A DNA stretch of 27,199 nt from CAYOOT01 sp964405665 (lineage in GTDB: Bacteria > Bdellovibrionota_C > UBA2361 > SZUA-149 > CAZDWZ01), in NCBI GenBank assembly GCA_964405665.1, contig CAYOOT010000036.1, positions 1 through 27,199 of the forward strand. The letters are read 5' to 3'. The position numbers and the translations under genes are program-made. The notes beneath the pieces are model-generated. The model had not been told where the DNA came from and made no database searches. It worked only from the letters and a program-made list of their open reading frames with translations. Each line of letters starts with the position of its first letter. The stretch's first letter is position 1. Shown one piece after another: positions 10,452 to 17,682 of the stretch.

Positions 10452-10958
10452 TTAAGAACTTTTCTTTTTTAAAAGATGCGTCCGGGGAATCATTTTACCA
10501 ACAGGAAAATTCTTCACTTTTTCAACTTCTTCTTTGATAATTTCCACACTGATCACACCCTTTCTCTTCTCGGCAATTTTATCCAAAAGTCCGTTTACAA
10601 ACTTCGGAGAATCGTTGGCGCTAAAATCTTTGGCAATTTCTATGGCTTCATTAATTATAATATTGATTGGAGTTTCAGTATAAAGTAACTCATAAGTAGA
10701 GAGTCGCAGAATATTTCTATCCACTCGGGACATTCTGGAAAGTGACCAATTTTTGCTTGTTGTTTCTATTGCTTGATCGATTTCTTTTAGATTCTTAATA
10801 ATCTCTGCACAAATCTCCAAAGCATACTCTCTTGCTGCTTTAGTCATTGAAAAATGTTCAAAGCAAAATACGCATTTTTCAATCTCCCAATTATTGGAGA
10901 AATCACAGGCATACATTGCCTGCAAAGCTGCTTCTCGTGCCAGATGTCTTAAACCCAT
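10452..10958 (-). CDS. nusB: Transcription antitermination factor NusB
   Basis: NusB binds boxA RNA together with S10 (NusE) and promotes antitermination, chiefly of rRNA operons, in the cytoplasm. The 168-residue protein begins with the family signature RHLAREAALQAMY. It contains WSLSRMSRVDRNILRLSTYELL in the middle and NEAIEIAKDFSANDSPKFVNG near the end, so it is full length. About 25 residues of basic, low-complexity tail follow the usual end of the family. The ATG lies 5 bases after the ribH stop codon, so the two are co-transcribed. ribH-nusB is a widespread pair. The gene is followed by a shortened REPIN-like repeat rather than a clear terminator. Confidence 0.95.
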   Translation of the reverse strand: MGLRHLAREAALQAMYACDFSNNWEIEKCVFCFEHFSMTKAAREYALEICAEIIKNLKEIDQAIETTSKNWSLSRMSRVDRNILRLSTYELLYTETPINIIINEAIEIAKDFSANDSPKFVNGLLDKIAEKRKGVISVEIIKEEVEKVKNFPVGKMIPRTHLLKKKSS

Positions 10959-10963
10959 AACTA

Positions 10964-11458
10964 CTAACCTTTAAGTTTCCTCAACACATTCACAGTTTCT
11001 ACTGCTGCTAAAGCTGCCTCTTCACCTTTATTTCCGGCCTTACAACCGCTTCGGGCCATTGCTTGTTCCATGTTTTCGGTTGTTAATACTCCGAAAGTAA
11101 CAGGCACTCCGGTTTGTTGAGAAATTTGGGTGATACCACTTGTGACAGAATTACAAATTAATTGATAATGATCAGTTTCGCCTTTGATCAGGACTCCGAT
11201 AGCAACGATTGCTTCAAAATTTTTACTTAAGGCAAGCTCACGACAAACAACAGGCAATTCAAAACTTCCGGGAACTCTTACAATAGTCAGATCGCTTTCA
11301 CTAGCGCCATGTCTTAAAAGTGCTTCTACTGCACCCTCTACTAACTTGTCAGAGAAAATATTATTCCATCTTGCTCCAACCACAGCAATGCGCATTCCCT
11401 TAGCATTCAAGTCCCCGTTTATCGTTTTCAAAGATCCCTCGTAGAGTTTAGAATTCAT
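10964..11458 (-). CDS. ribH: 6,7-dimethyl-8-ribityllumazine synthase (RibH)
   Basis: RibH condenses 5-amino-6-ribitylaminouracil with 3,4-dihydroxy-2-butanone 4-phosphate to make the lumazine precursor of riboflavin, usually as a cytosolic pentamer or 60-mer. The 164 residues are full length. Visible signatures are VRVPGSFELP near residue 60, GVLIKGETDHYQLI with the catalytic His at 97, VTFGVLTTENMEQA, and KAGNKGEEAA near the C-terminus. It pairs with nusB downstream. On its upstream side it is cut off from the rest of the riboflavin genes by a toxin-antitoxin module, so it probably needs its own promoter or readthrough. The ATG gives the normal family start after a short N-terminal extension. 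Confidence 0.96.
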   Translation of the reverse strand: MNSKLYEGSLKTINGDLNAKGMRIAVVGARWNNIFSDKLVEGAVEALLRHGASESDLTIVRVPGSFELPVVCRELALSKNFEAIVAIGVLIKGETDHYQLICNSVTSGITQISQQTGVPVTFGVLTTENMEQAMARSGCKAGNKGEEAALAAVETVNVLRKLKG

Positions 11459-11497
11459 AGTTTGAAGTACTCTCGCGCAGCTTTATAGTATATATTA

Positions 11498-11525
11498 TGG
11501 TTTTCTTCCAGGCTTATGCAAACTT
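11498..11525 (-). promoter_or_regulatory. Candidate promoter for ribH-nusB
   Basis: On the minus strand TTGCAT is followed by 16 bases and then CATAAT, upstream of the ribH start. The match is moderate and the region is AT-rich, so chance is possible. A promoter here would make sense because the toxin-antitoxin genes separate ribH from ribBA. Confidence 0.3.
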
Positions 11526-11586
11526 AAGGTTATTGAGAATAGAAGTGAAAACTAAAATAGTGAATTATATTAAAGGGTTATGAGAT

Positions 11587-11874
11587 TTATGCAATTTTAT
11601 TTTTCTTGGCAACTATCTTATAATCGTAGCCCAATAAATTCAATAAACTAAATAAAACATCAAAAGTAACTTTCCTGGTTCCTATTCCAGATTCAATTTT
11701 AGCTATACGAGCTTGTGAAACTTTGGCTAGTTGGGAAAGTTTTAATTGCGTAATACCCAATTCCTTTCTGATCTTAATGATCATAGAAATCAAGTTTTGT
11801 TTTTCCCTAACTTCAGAATAATTAACTCCTAATTTTTTTGCTAAACTTTCTAAATTTAATTTTTCAAATGGCAT
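11587..11874 (-). CDS. XRE-family antitoxin of the HigBA/RelBE-like module
   Basis: This 95-residue protein has a helix-turn-helix of the Cro/CI (XRE) type at about residues 32-86 (core RKELGITQLKLSQLAKVSQ, then ARIAKIESG). It starts inside the end of the upstream toxin gene, with an 11-base overlap, which is typical translational coupling for toxin-first modules. Such antitoxins neutralise the toxin and repress their own promoter. An inverted repeat upstream of the toxin (12198-12233) is a plausible operator. The N-terminal ~30 residues ahead of the HTH could be the toxin-contact region. Function is inferred from fold and arrangement. Confidence 0.85.
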   Translation of the reverse strand: MPFEKLNLESLAKKLGVNYSEVREKQNLISMIIKIRKELGITQLKLSQLAKVSQARIAKIESGIGTRKVTFDVLFSLLNLLGYDYKIVAKKNKIA

Positions 11875-12184
11875 TTTTCATCTCCCGGATTCTATTTAGG
11901 ATCAAAAATACATCTTGTTTTGGCAACTTTTGCGTTTTCTTTTTTATTGCGTGAATCAGAAATATCCCTTCTTTTGAAGATCGATAATAAAAGATTCTAT
12001 AAATACCCCTTTTATCTCTCAATCTAAGTTCATTTAAGCCTGGATAAATGCTGTTCAAGTTTCTATTTAAAGGCATAGAAACAGCATCAAAAAAGTCTTC
12101 CTGTAATTCCATCTCTTGTTCCGAGATAAATTCCATTACAGGATTCCTTCCACTAATAGTCTTGTAATAATAAATTAGCTTCAT
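11864..12184 (-). CDS. RelE/HigB-type toxin (phage Gp49-like family)
   Basis: This 106-residue protein has the pattern of the Gp49/HigB-like RelE superfamily: an N-terminal YYYKTISGRNPVMEFI, a central LNELRLRDKRGIYRIFYY, then IFLIHAIKKKTQKLP and a C-terminal helix. Proteins of this kind are ribosome-dependent or RNA-cleaving toxins held in check by a downstream XRE antitoxin, which here overlaps by 11 bases. Length and motifs look intact. The ATG at 12182-12184 has no clear Shine-Dalgarno. The pair sits between ribBA and ribH and so interrupts a riboflavin cluster that is otherwise contiguous in gene order, which suggests insertion of the module. Confidence 0.85.
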   Translation of the reverse strand: MKLIYYYKTISGRNPVMEFISEQEMELQEDFFDAVSMPLNRNLNSIYPGLNELRLRDKRGIYRIFYYRSSKEGIFLIHAIKKKTQKLPKQDVFLILNRIREMKNAI

Positions 12185-12197
12185 TCTATGATATAAC

Positions 12198-12233
12198 CTA
12201 TAGATTATATTGTCAAATATATTTTATCTATAG
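12198..12233 (-). promoter_or_regulatory. Putative toxin-antitoxin promoter and operator
   Basis: CTATAGAT at 12198-12205 and ATCTATAG at 12226-12233 form an exact inverted repeat just upstream of the toxin gene. Between and overlapping them, the minus strand reads TTGACA (12211-12216) and TATAAT (12204-12209), both perfect promoter-like hexamers but not properly spaced for one another. This fits an autoregulated promoter with an operator bound by the XRE antitoxin; which hexamers are used is unclear. Confidence 0.45.
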
Positions 12234-12340
12234 TTCTTTTCGCTAATTAAAATGAAACTGTCTCAATTGATTACGGAGAATAGGAATCTTTACAAAGCTT
12301 ATGCCTAAAGAAACAAACATAACTTTTGAAAAACTTATTG

Positions 12341-13585
12341 TTACAGGTCTAAAAAATGCCCCAAACGCTGCTTCTTCGTAAGTAAATAATCTCGATTATA
12401 TTGATCGATATCAGTAGACAAAGCCACACGATCTAAAATTTCTATTCCAAAAGATTCCAAAGATTCAATCTTGGCCGGATTATTCGTAAGTAACTTTATT
12501 TTTCTCACTCCCAGTTCTTGCAGTATTTGTGCGGCCACACGGTAACTTCTGGCATCCACCGCTAAACCCAAATGCAAATTAGCATCCACAGTATCTAAGC
12601 CTTCATCTTGCAGTGAATATGCTTTTAGTTTGTTACCTAAACCAATTCCTCTGCCCTCTTGCTGCAAATAAATCAAAACTCCTTGGCCTTGATTGATAAT
12701 TGCTTCTAATCCTAAATCCAATTGATCTCCGCAATCACACCGCCTGCTGCCAAAAACATCTCCGGTTAAACATTCCGAATGCACACGCACTAAACAATTA
12801 TCTTGGGGTTTGCCGATTAGAATTGCAAAATGTTCTTGTCCGTCCACATCATCCACATATACAACAACTTCAATGGCAAGTTCAGGTTTTGCTTGTAAAA
12901 GCGCTAAAATTTTCTCGGATCGAAATCCTAAAAAATCACGAGCTAAAGATAATTCCTCAACTCTTCGAATGGAAACTTCTTTATGCAGACGATATTGAAC
13001 TATTTGCTCAACGCTGATTAATTTCAAAGCATGTTGTATGCAAAAACTTTCCAAAGATTTTCCGCGAAGCATCTTCCCATCTTCAGCCATAATTTCACAA
13101 ATCACTCCAGCTGGTTTTAAGCCAGCAAGTTTTGCCAAATCCACTGAACCTTCGGTTTGCCCTCTTCTCTTTAGAACTCCTCCCGCAACAGCACATACCG
13201 GAAAAACAAAACCGGGTTTCACAAAATCTTCCGGGCAGGAATCTTCAGCAACAGCTTCTAAAATAGTCTTTGCTCTGGACGCTGCTGTAATTCCGGAAGT
13301 AAATACGGAGTGATGATCAAAACTCACCGCAAAATTTGTTCCGAATAAGGAAGTATTTTCTTTTACTTGAAAGGGAATTTCCAGCTTTTTTAAACGTTCT
13401 TCCGGCAAACTAATGCAAATCAGTCCTTTGCCTTCGTTTTGCATAAAACTGATAATTTCCGCATTAACTTTTTCTGCAGCAACCAGCAAATCACCTTCGT
13501 TCTCTCGCTCTTTATCATCAACCAGGACAATCATTCTCCCCTGTTTCAGATCTTCCAGCGCTGATTCAATACTATCTAGTTTCAT
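12341..13585 (-). CDS. ribBA: RibBA: DHBP synthase (divergent) / GTP cyclohydrolase II fusion
   Basis: RibBA supplies both riboflavin precursors: 3,4-dihydroxy-2-butanone 4-phosphate from ribulose 5-phosphate (RibB half, about 1-200) and the pyrimidine from GTP (RibA half, about 205-414). The RibA half looks complete: zinc cysteines C272, C283 and C285 with the same spacing as E. coli RibA, then QQEGRGIGLGNK and the DTVDAN segment. The RibB half keeps DDKERENEGD (23-32) and the CEIM glutamate. However, it has Phe126 in the usual PGH motif, Gln143 in the usual GHTE metal-ligand position, and Ser103 in the usual AADR motif. It may therefore be catalytically altered. The start overlaps the end of ribE by 14 bases, so the two are translationally coupled. 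Confidence 0.93.
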   Translation of the reverse strand: MKLDSIESALEDLKQGRMIVLVDDKERENEGDLLVAAEKVNAEIISFMQNEGKGLICISLPEERLKKLEIPFQVKENTSLFGTNFAVSFDHHSVFTSGITAASRAKTILEAVAEDSCPEDFVKPGFVFPVCAVAGGVLKRRGQTEGSVDLAKLAGLKPAGVICEIMAEDGKMLRGKSLESFCIQHALKLISVEQIVQYRLHKEVSIRRVEELSLARDFLGFRSEKILALLQAKPELAIEVVVYVDDVDGQEHFAILIGKPQDNCLVRVHSECLTGDVFGSRRCDCGDQLDLGLEAIINQGQGVLIYLQQEGRGIGLGNKLKAYSLQDEGLDTVDANLHLGLAVDARSYRVAAQILQELGVRKIKLLTNNPAKIESLESFGIEILDRVALSTDIDQYNRDYLLTKKQRLGHFLDL

Positions 13586-14192
13586 TATTTACTTCTCTTG
13601 TTAAAAGAATTCTTTCGACATATCGAGCAATACTATCAATCTCTAAATTGACTTTCTCATTGACTTGCAAATTCTTAAAAGTTGTTTCTTCCAGAGTATA
13701 CGGAATAATGTATACCAAAAAACTATTGTCAAAAACTTCTCCTACCGTTAAAGCCACACCATCTAAAGTAACATAACCTTTTTGCACAATTAAATGTTTT
13801 AAGTCTGCAGGCAATTCAAATTCAAAAATAACGGTATTTTCTGTTTCTTGGCGTCGAAGTAATTTTATTGTCGTATCAATATGCCCTTGAACCAAGTTAC
13901 CGTCGACTCGATCTGATAGCTTTAAACATCGTTCTAAATTAACTATTGCTCCTTTTTTTAGATTCCCCAAAGTTGTTTTTTTAATGGTTTCGGTTCCTAA
14001 ATCAAATTCAGCAGTAGCATTATTTAAAGCAACGACCGTCAAACAAACTCCATTAATAGCAATAGAATCGCCGATTTTTACAGCATCAACGCTCTTGGAA
14101 AAAATCTCCGAAGAAATCTCTAATTTTCCACTTTGTTCTTGCCGGCGAGTTTCTTCGACTTTGCCTAAATTTCTGATGATACCGCTATACAT
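13572..14192 (-). CDS. ribE: Riboflavin synthase, alpha chain (RibE)
   Basis: This enzyme dismutates two molecules of 6,7-dimethyl-8-ribityllumazine to riboflavin and the ribitylaminouracil that RibH reuses. The 206 residues contain the expected two lumazine-binding repeats. The first (about 1-97) begins MYSGII and holds GDSIAINGVCLTV. The second (about 98-196) holds GHIDT, KGYVTLDGVALTV and IPYTLEETTF. The C-terminal IARYVERIL is also typical. The start overlaps the ribD end by 28 bases and the stop overlaps the ribBA start by 14, so it lies in a tightly coupled operon. Nothing key appears to be missing. Confidence 0.95.
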   Translation of the reverse strand: MYSGIIRNLGKVEETRRQEQSGKLEISSEIFSKSVDAVKIGDSIAINGVCLTVVALNNATAEFDLGTETIKKTTLGNLKKGAIVNLERCLKLSDRVDGNLVQGHIDTTIKLLRRQETENTVIFEFELPADLKHLIVQKGYVTLDGVALTVGEVFDNSFLVYIIPYTLEETTFKNLQVNEKVNLEIDSIARYVERILLTREVNNETR

Positions 14193-15013
14193 GATTTTTC
14201 AAATCTGGATATTGTGAAACTTTTATAACGCTTGGTGTTTTTTAATTTTAACTCTTTAACTCCCTTTAAATCTAGCCCATTTAGAAATGTTTTTCCAGTA
14301 GCACCAACTATTAGAGGAAAATGGATAATTATTAGCTCATTAAGCAGGTTTTTTAAAAAATATTCTCTGTTTAAATCTACTGACAAGGACAAAACTGATT
14401 GTAAATTATCTTCAGCTAGTTTGGAAAAATTTGTCTCGTCAAGAATAAGATCAAAATTGCCTTTTCGTCTTTGAAAATAAAAATTCAAATCTTTATTTTC
14501 TTTTAAAAGCGGCATTAGATCTAAAACTTTCCCATCCAGACTAAAACATAACAAGCCATAAAAATATGGTTTCTTATTTTCTAGCCAAAAAATCCATGGT
14601 TTTAATAATTCCCTTGCTTGTTGCTCTAAACATCCTACTTCTACTTCTATTCCTTGCTCACTTAGCTTTTCTATCCCACCTCCCTTAACTTCCTTATTAG
14701 GATCTCCGATCGCAATAACAACTCTCTTTATTCCTGAATTAATTATTGCTTCAGCACACGGGGGCGTAGCCCCCGTGTGATTGCAAGGTTCCAATGTGAC
14801 ATACAGTGTGGAATCTTTGGGAACTGTAGTGAGTTTATTTAAAGCAGCAACTTCGGCATGAGCTTCTCCCGCTTTTTGATGCCAGGCAGAAGATATGATT
14901 TTTCCTTGATTTACAATAATTGCTCCGACTTGCGGATTGGGACGAACAACTCTTCTGCCCTTTCTGGCTAAGGCCAGAGCTCGTTTCATCATTCTGGAAT
15001 CGAAGCCTTTCAA
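14165..15013 (-). CDS. ribD: RibD: pyrimidine deaminase with shortened reductase domain
   Basis: RibD normally deaminates and then reduces the early pyrimidine intermediates of riboflavin synthesis. The N-terminal deaminase domain (about 1-145) is intact: HAE at 52-54 and the zinc cysteines C77 and C86 in EPCNHTGATPPC. The C-terminal reductase half begins at FSLDGKV (about 153) but is only about 130 residues long. Total length is 282 against roughly 360 for the family. The usual WITGxEAR...HxLR segment and most of the NADPH-binding core are unrecognisable, although the final LIVGATGKTFLNG resembles the family end. The reductase may be inactive or highly divergent. The zinc motif DNA contains a strong GC-rich palindrome (14755-14779). 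The gene starts 2 bases after the nrdR stop. Confidence 0.88.
   Translation of the reverse strand: MKGFDSRMMKRALALARKGRRVVRPNPQVGAIIVNQGKIISSAWHQKAGEAHAEVAALNKLTTVPKDSTLYVTLEPCNHTGATPPCAEAIINSGIKRVVIAIGDPNKEVKGGGIEKLSEQGIEVEVGCLEQQARELLKPWIFWLENKKPYFYGLLCFSLDGKVLDLMPLLKENKDLNFYFQRRKGNFDLILDETNFSKLAEDNLQSVLSLSVDLNREYFLKNLLNELIIIHFPLIVGATGKTFLNGLDLKGVKELKLKNTKRYKSFTISRFEKSCIAVSSEI
14755..14779. repeat. GC-rich perfect palindrome inside ribD
   Basis: The arms CACACGGGGGC (14755-14765) and GCCCCCGTGTG (14769-14779) are exact reverse complements around a 3-base loop GTA. The stretch is far richer in G and C than the surrounding gene and looks like a REP-type hairpin. On the minus strand it encodes the HTGATPPC zinc motif of the RibD deaminase in frame. 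Confidence 0.7.
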
Positions 15014-15015
15014 GA

Positions 15016-15642
15016 CTATTCCACTCCGGGTTCGGGCTTATCAAAGAGGGGAAGATTTTCTTGATTGGTATTTTCTTTAGGAGTTTTTCTGCTTAAATGT
15101 TGTGGCAAGGAAAAAATATTTTCCACATTATTATGGGGAACATGCCCGGCAAGAGCAATGTTAACATCATGCCCAGCGATTGCTTTGGCGCTGCTTTTTG
15201 CTAAGGCTCTTAGCGTATCCATGAACTCAGAAACATCAGAAAACTCTCGATAGACTGAAGCAAAACGCACATAAGCCACTTGATCGAGGTGATGTAATCT
15301 TTCAATTACCATCGCTCCGATTTCCTCACTGGAAATTTCCTTTTCTCCCATTTCTAGCAGCTTGGCTTCAATCGCCTTAACTACGTCTTCCATTTGCAAG
15401 ACACTGACTGGACGTTTTTCGCAGGCTTTTTTCAAACCATTTAGAATTTTGTAACGATCAAAAGATTCCCGCTGCCCGCCCTTTTTAATCACCATTGGCA
15501 AGCTGTCTTCAATTCTTTCAAAAGTTGTAAAACGGAATTCGCAGCTCTCACATTCCCGGCGCCGACGCACACTTCGTCCCTCAACTCCTTCTCTTGAGTC
15601 CACCACACGTGTTTTAGAAGAATCGCAGCGCGGACATTTCAT
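15016..15642 (-). CDS. nrdR: Transcriptional repressor NrdR
   Basis: NrdR represses ribonucleotide reductase genes in response to bound ATP/dATP. The N-terminal zinc ribbon is clear, with C3, C6, C31 and C34 and the RRRRECESCEFRFTTFE signature. An ATP-cone follows at about 48-138 (VIKKGGQRESFDRYKI through VAYVRFASVYREF). At 208 residues it is about 50 longer than the usual ~150-residue family member. The extra C-terminal part (about 155-208) is not obviously structured and ends in a Pro/Asn/Glu-rich stretch. The gene sits between glyA (9 bases upstream) and ribD (2 bases downstream), the common nrdR-rib arrangement. No ribonucleotide reductase gene is in the window. Confidence 0.95.
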   Translation of the reverse strand: MKCPRCDSSKTRVVDSREGVEGRSVRRRRECESCEFRFTTFERIEDSLPMVIKKGGQRESFDRYKILNGLKKACEKRPVSVLQMEDVVKAIEAKLLEMGEKEISSEEIGAMVIERLHHLDQVAYVRFASVYREFSDVSEFMDTLRALAKSSAKAIAGHDVNIALAGHVPHNNVENIFSLPQHLSRKTPKENTNQENLPLFDKPEPGVE

Positions 15643-15651
15643 TTTTCTCTA

Positions 15652-16902
15652 TTACCAAGTGAATAAAGGGTACTTTTTGCAAAGTTGCTTAACTCGATCC
15701 CTTACGTTTTTAAGTTCAGTATCATTTGTTCTGCATTTAATTGCGGCATCTATGCAATCGGCGACTTGATCCATATCAGCTACCTTAAATCCTCGAGAAG
15801 TAATTGCCGGAGTTCCCACTCGAACGCCGCTAGTAACTTTTGGAGGATTCGGATCATTAGGTACTGTATTTTTATTTGTAGTAATGCCTGCTTTTTCCAA
15901 CGCATCTACTGCTTCTTTTCCTGTAATACCTTGAGAACTTAAATTAATAACCATTACATGAGAATCTGTTCCACCAGAAACAATCTTATATCCTCGATTG
16001 ATCAGACCTTTTGCCATACCACGAGCATTGTCGACAACATTTCTCGCATAGACTTTAAACTCTGGGGTCATTGCTTCTTTAAAAGCTACGGCTTTTGCGG
16101 CGATTTGGTGCATAATCGGTCCACCTTGAATTGCCGGGAAAACACATTTATTAATTTCCTTAATAAGATTTTCCTTGTTCGACATGACAACTCCACCTCT
16201 TGGTCCACGAAGAGTTTTATGTGTTGTAGAAGTTACAACATCTGCGAATTCAACCGGGCTTTGATAGGAACCACCGGCAATAAGTCCTGCATAATGTGCG
16301 ATATCAGCCATGACAATTGCACCAACTTCATCAGCAGCTCGCCTAAAAGCTTGCCAATCAAATTGTCTGGAATAAGCAGTCGCTCCGCAGATGATCATTT
16401 TAGGGCGATGCTCTTTAGCAAGTTTCATAATTTCATCAGCATCAAACATTTCTGTTTCTGGGTTCACTCCATAAGCAACTATCTTATAAAGTTTTCCGGA
16501 AAAATTAACCGGACTGCCGTGAGTTAAATGTCCCCCTTGATCCAGCCTCGGTCCTAAAACAGTATCTCCTGGTTTTAAAAGTCCCATGTAAACGGACATG
16601 TTCGCACCAGAACCGGAATGAGGTTGCACATTGGAAAATTTTGTATGGAAAAGTTCGTTTAGTCGATCAATCGCTAAATTCTCAATGATGTCATAATATT
16701 CACAGCCGCAATAATAACGCGCTCCCGGATAACCTTCGCAATATTTATCGGTTAAAATAGATCCTTGAGCTTCCAATACTGCTCTGCTTACACAATTTTC
16801 CGAAGCAATCAATTCCAGCGAATGTTCTTTGCGATCTTTTTCTTTTTTTATTAATTCAGCAATTTCTGGATCGGTTTCAATTAAGGGAGCATTAGAAATC
16901 AT
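15652..16902 (-). CDS. glyA: Serine hydroxymethyltransferase
   Basis: This PLP enzyme interconverts serine plus tetrahydrofolate with glycine plus 5,10-methylene-tetrahydrofolate, the main source of one-carbon units. The 416 residues are full length. Family signatures visible are ELIASENCVSRAVLEAQGS, EGYPGARYYCGCEYYD, NVQPHSGSGAN, and the PLP lysine K229 in TSTTHKTLRGPRGG, the same residue number as in E. coli. The C-terminal part ends in KYPLF as usual. The ATG at 16900-16902 gives a normal N-terminus. It is separated from acpP by a terminator hairpin and is followed after 9 bases by nrdR, so it may head the nrdR-rib operon. Confidence 0.97.
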   Translation of the reverse strand: MISNAPLIETDPEIAELIKKEKDRKEHSLELIASENCVSRAVLEAQGSILTDKYCEGYPGARYYCGCEYYDIIENLAIDRLNELFHTKFSNVQPHSGSGANMSVYMGLLKPGDTVLGPRLDQGGHLTHGSPVNFSGKLYKIVAYGVNPETEMFDADEIMKLAKEHRPKMIICGATAYSRQFDWQAFRRAADEVGAIVMADIAHYAGLIAGGSYQSPVEFADVVTSTTHKTLRGPRGGVVMSNKENLIKEINKCVFPAIQGGPIMHQIAAKAVAFKEAMTPEFKVYARNVVDNARGMAKGLINRGYKIVSGGTDSHVMVINLSSQGITGKEAVDALEKAGITTNKNTVPNDPNPPKVTSGVRVGTPAITSRGFKVADMDQVADCIDAAIKCRTNDTELKNVRDRVKQLCKKYPLFTW

Positions 16903-16936
16903 AATTTTTTCTCTAATTAATAATTAACAAAAACTC

Positions 16937-16969
16937 AAAAGCCCCATTGTTGTTGACAACGGGGCTTTT
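16937..16969 (-). terminator. Rho-independent terminator after acpP
   Basis: AAAAGCCCC at 16937-16945 pairs with GGGGCTTTT at 16961-16969. The stem extends inward by a further G-U (minus strand) and four more pairs around a 5-base loop. On the minus strand the stem ends in TTTT and is followed by GAGTTTTT, a good U-rich tail. The A/T-flanked stem could also work on the plus strand. It lies 25 bases downstream of the acpP stop. Confidence 0.85.
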
Positions 16970-16994
16970 ATCAAACAACTACTTTAAGAAAGAA

Positions 16995-17237
16995 TTAAGA
17001 AGTATGATCCGCAATATAATTGACTGCATCACCTACTGTTTGAATCTTCTCTGCATCTTCATCAGAGATTTCAATGTCATATTCTTCTTCAAGTGCCATA
17101 ACCAATTCTACAATATCTAGAGAATCAGCACCGAGGTCTTCGATGAAAGAAGCGCTTTCAGTAACATCTTCCGCCGGAACACCAAGTTGCTCAACAATAA
17201 TGCTCTTAACTTTTTCTACAGTTTCAGGACTAGCCAT
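16995..17237 (-). CDS. acpP: Acyl carrier protein
   Basis: AcpP carries growing acyl chains on a 4'-phosphopantetheine arm during fatty-acid synthesis. The protein is 80 residues, acidic, with the classic DLGADSLDIVELVMALEEE; Ser39 is the modification site. A strong Shine-Dalgarno, GGAGG at 17247-17251, lies 9 bases before the ATG, the clearest in the window and consistent with high expression. A rho-independent terminator follows. Upstream are a 60-codon ORF and fabG on the same strand. fabF, which usually follows acpP, is absent; glyA is there instead. Confidence 0.97.
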   Translation of the reverse strand: MASPETVEKVKSIIVEQLGVPAEDVTESASFIEDLGADSLDIVELVMALEEEYDIEISDEDAEKIQTVGDAVNYIADHTS

Positions 17238-17342
17238 CCTCGATATCCTCCAAATATTTATTAAACAAAAACTAAAAATGTTTGATTGTCCTACCTTTAT
17301 TCGCTAATGAAGGCAAATCTTTTTCTATAAATTTATACATTT

Positions 17343-17374
17343 ATTTAATAGCTAAATATCAAATGCTATTAAAT
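17343..17374. repeat. Inverted repeat upstream of acpP
   Basis: ATTTAATAGC (17343-17352) and GCTATTAAAT (17365-17374) are exact reverse complements with a 12-base loop. It sits just past the stop of the 60-codon ORF and about 105 bases upstream of the acpP start. No T-run follows on the minus strand, so a simple terminator is unlikely. It could be an operator or an mRNA hairpin. Confidence 0.5.
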
Positions 17375-17381
17375 GTTCAGT

Positions 17382-17564
17382 TTAATTATCTTTTTTGCTC
17401 TTATTTATAGCCTCAGCCCAAGCTTTTCCAAAAATTTTTCTAGCAAATTCCAGCTCCTCGGGATGGCGACTTTGGTCACGTTTTACAATATCCATCCAAC
17501 GATGCAGATTTTCTACGATGTAGCGCGAAACTGGATCTTTAATATCAGGTCTTTTTTCTGACAT
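17382..17564 (-). CDS. Small hypothetical protein between fabG and acpP
   Basis: This is a 60-codon open frame co-directional with fabG and acpP, starting at the ATG at 17562-17564. The product is charged and helical-looking, with no signal peptide or membrane segment. A Trp-containing central part (NLHRWMDIVKRD) and a basic C-terminus stand out. I do not recognise a family. An opposite-strand frame of similar length overlaps it, so coding potential rests on position and composition only. The Shine-Dalgarno is weak. Confidence 0.45.
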   Translation of the reverse strand: MSEKRPDIKDPVSRYIVENLHRWMDIVKRDQSRHPEELEFARKIFGKAWAEAINKSKKDN

Positions 17565-17682
17565 CTTAAAAATACTTGTTTAACAACAAAAAAAAACTTA
17601 ACAAACTTGAGCAGCGTCCTCGTTGGGGTCCATTACTACAACGTAGTTAACAACTCAGAACCAAGACAAGATCGTATTTAAC

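Noticed and set aside
11459..11586. Possible FMN riboswitch before ribH or elsewhere in the riboflavin genes
   Set aside because: I saw no RFN-type conserved segments here or upstream of ribD, and the gaps within the operon are too short.
12188..12216. TTGACA-17-TATCAT on the minus strand upstream of the toxin
   Set aside because: The spacing is ideal, but the -10 would end only 3 bases before the ATG, so transcription would start inside the gene. It was not called as the main promoter.
12251..12381. Two tiny overlapping plus-strand frames (18 and 26 codons) between ribBA and the toxin gene
   Set aside because: No recognisable product, and the second runs antisense into ribBA. They are expected by chance in AT-rich sequence.
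15958..16527. A 189-codon plus-strand frame opposite glyA
   Set aside because: It is a shadow of the strongly conserved glyA; its Ser/Cys/Asn-rich translation has no family resemblance.
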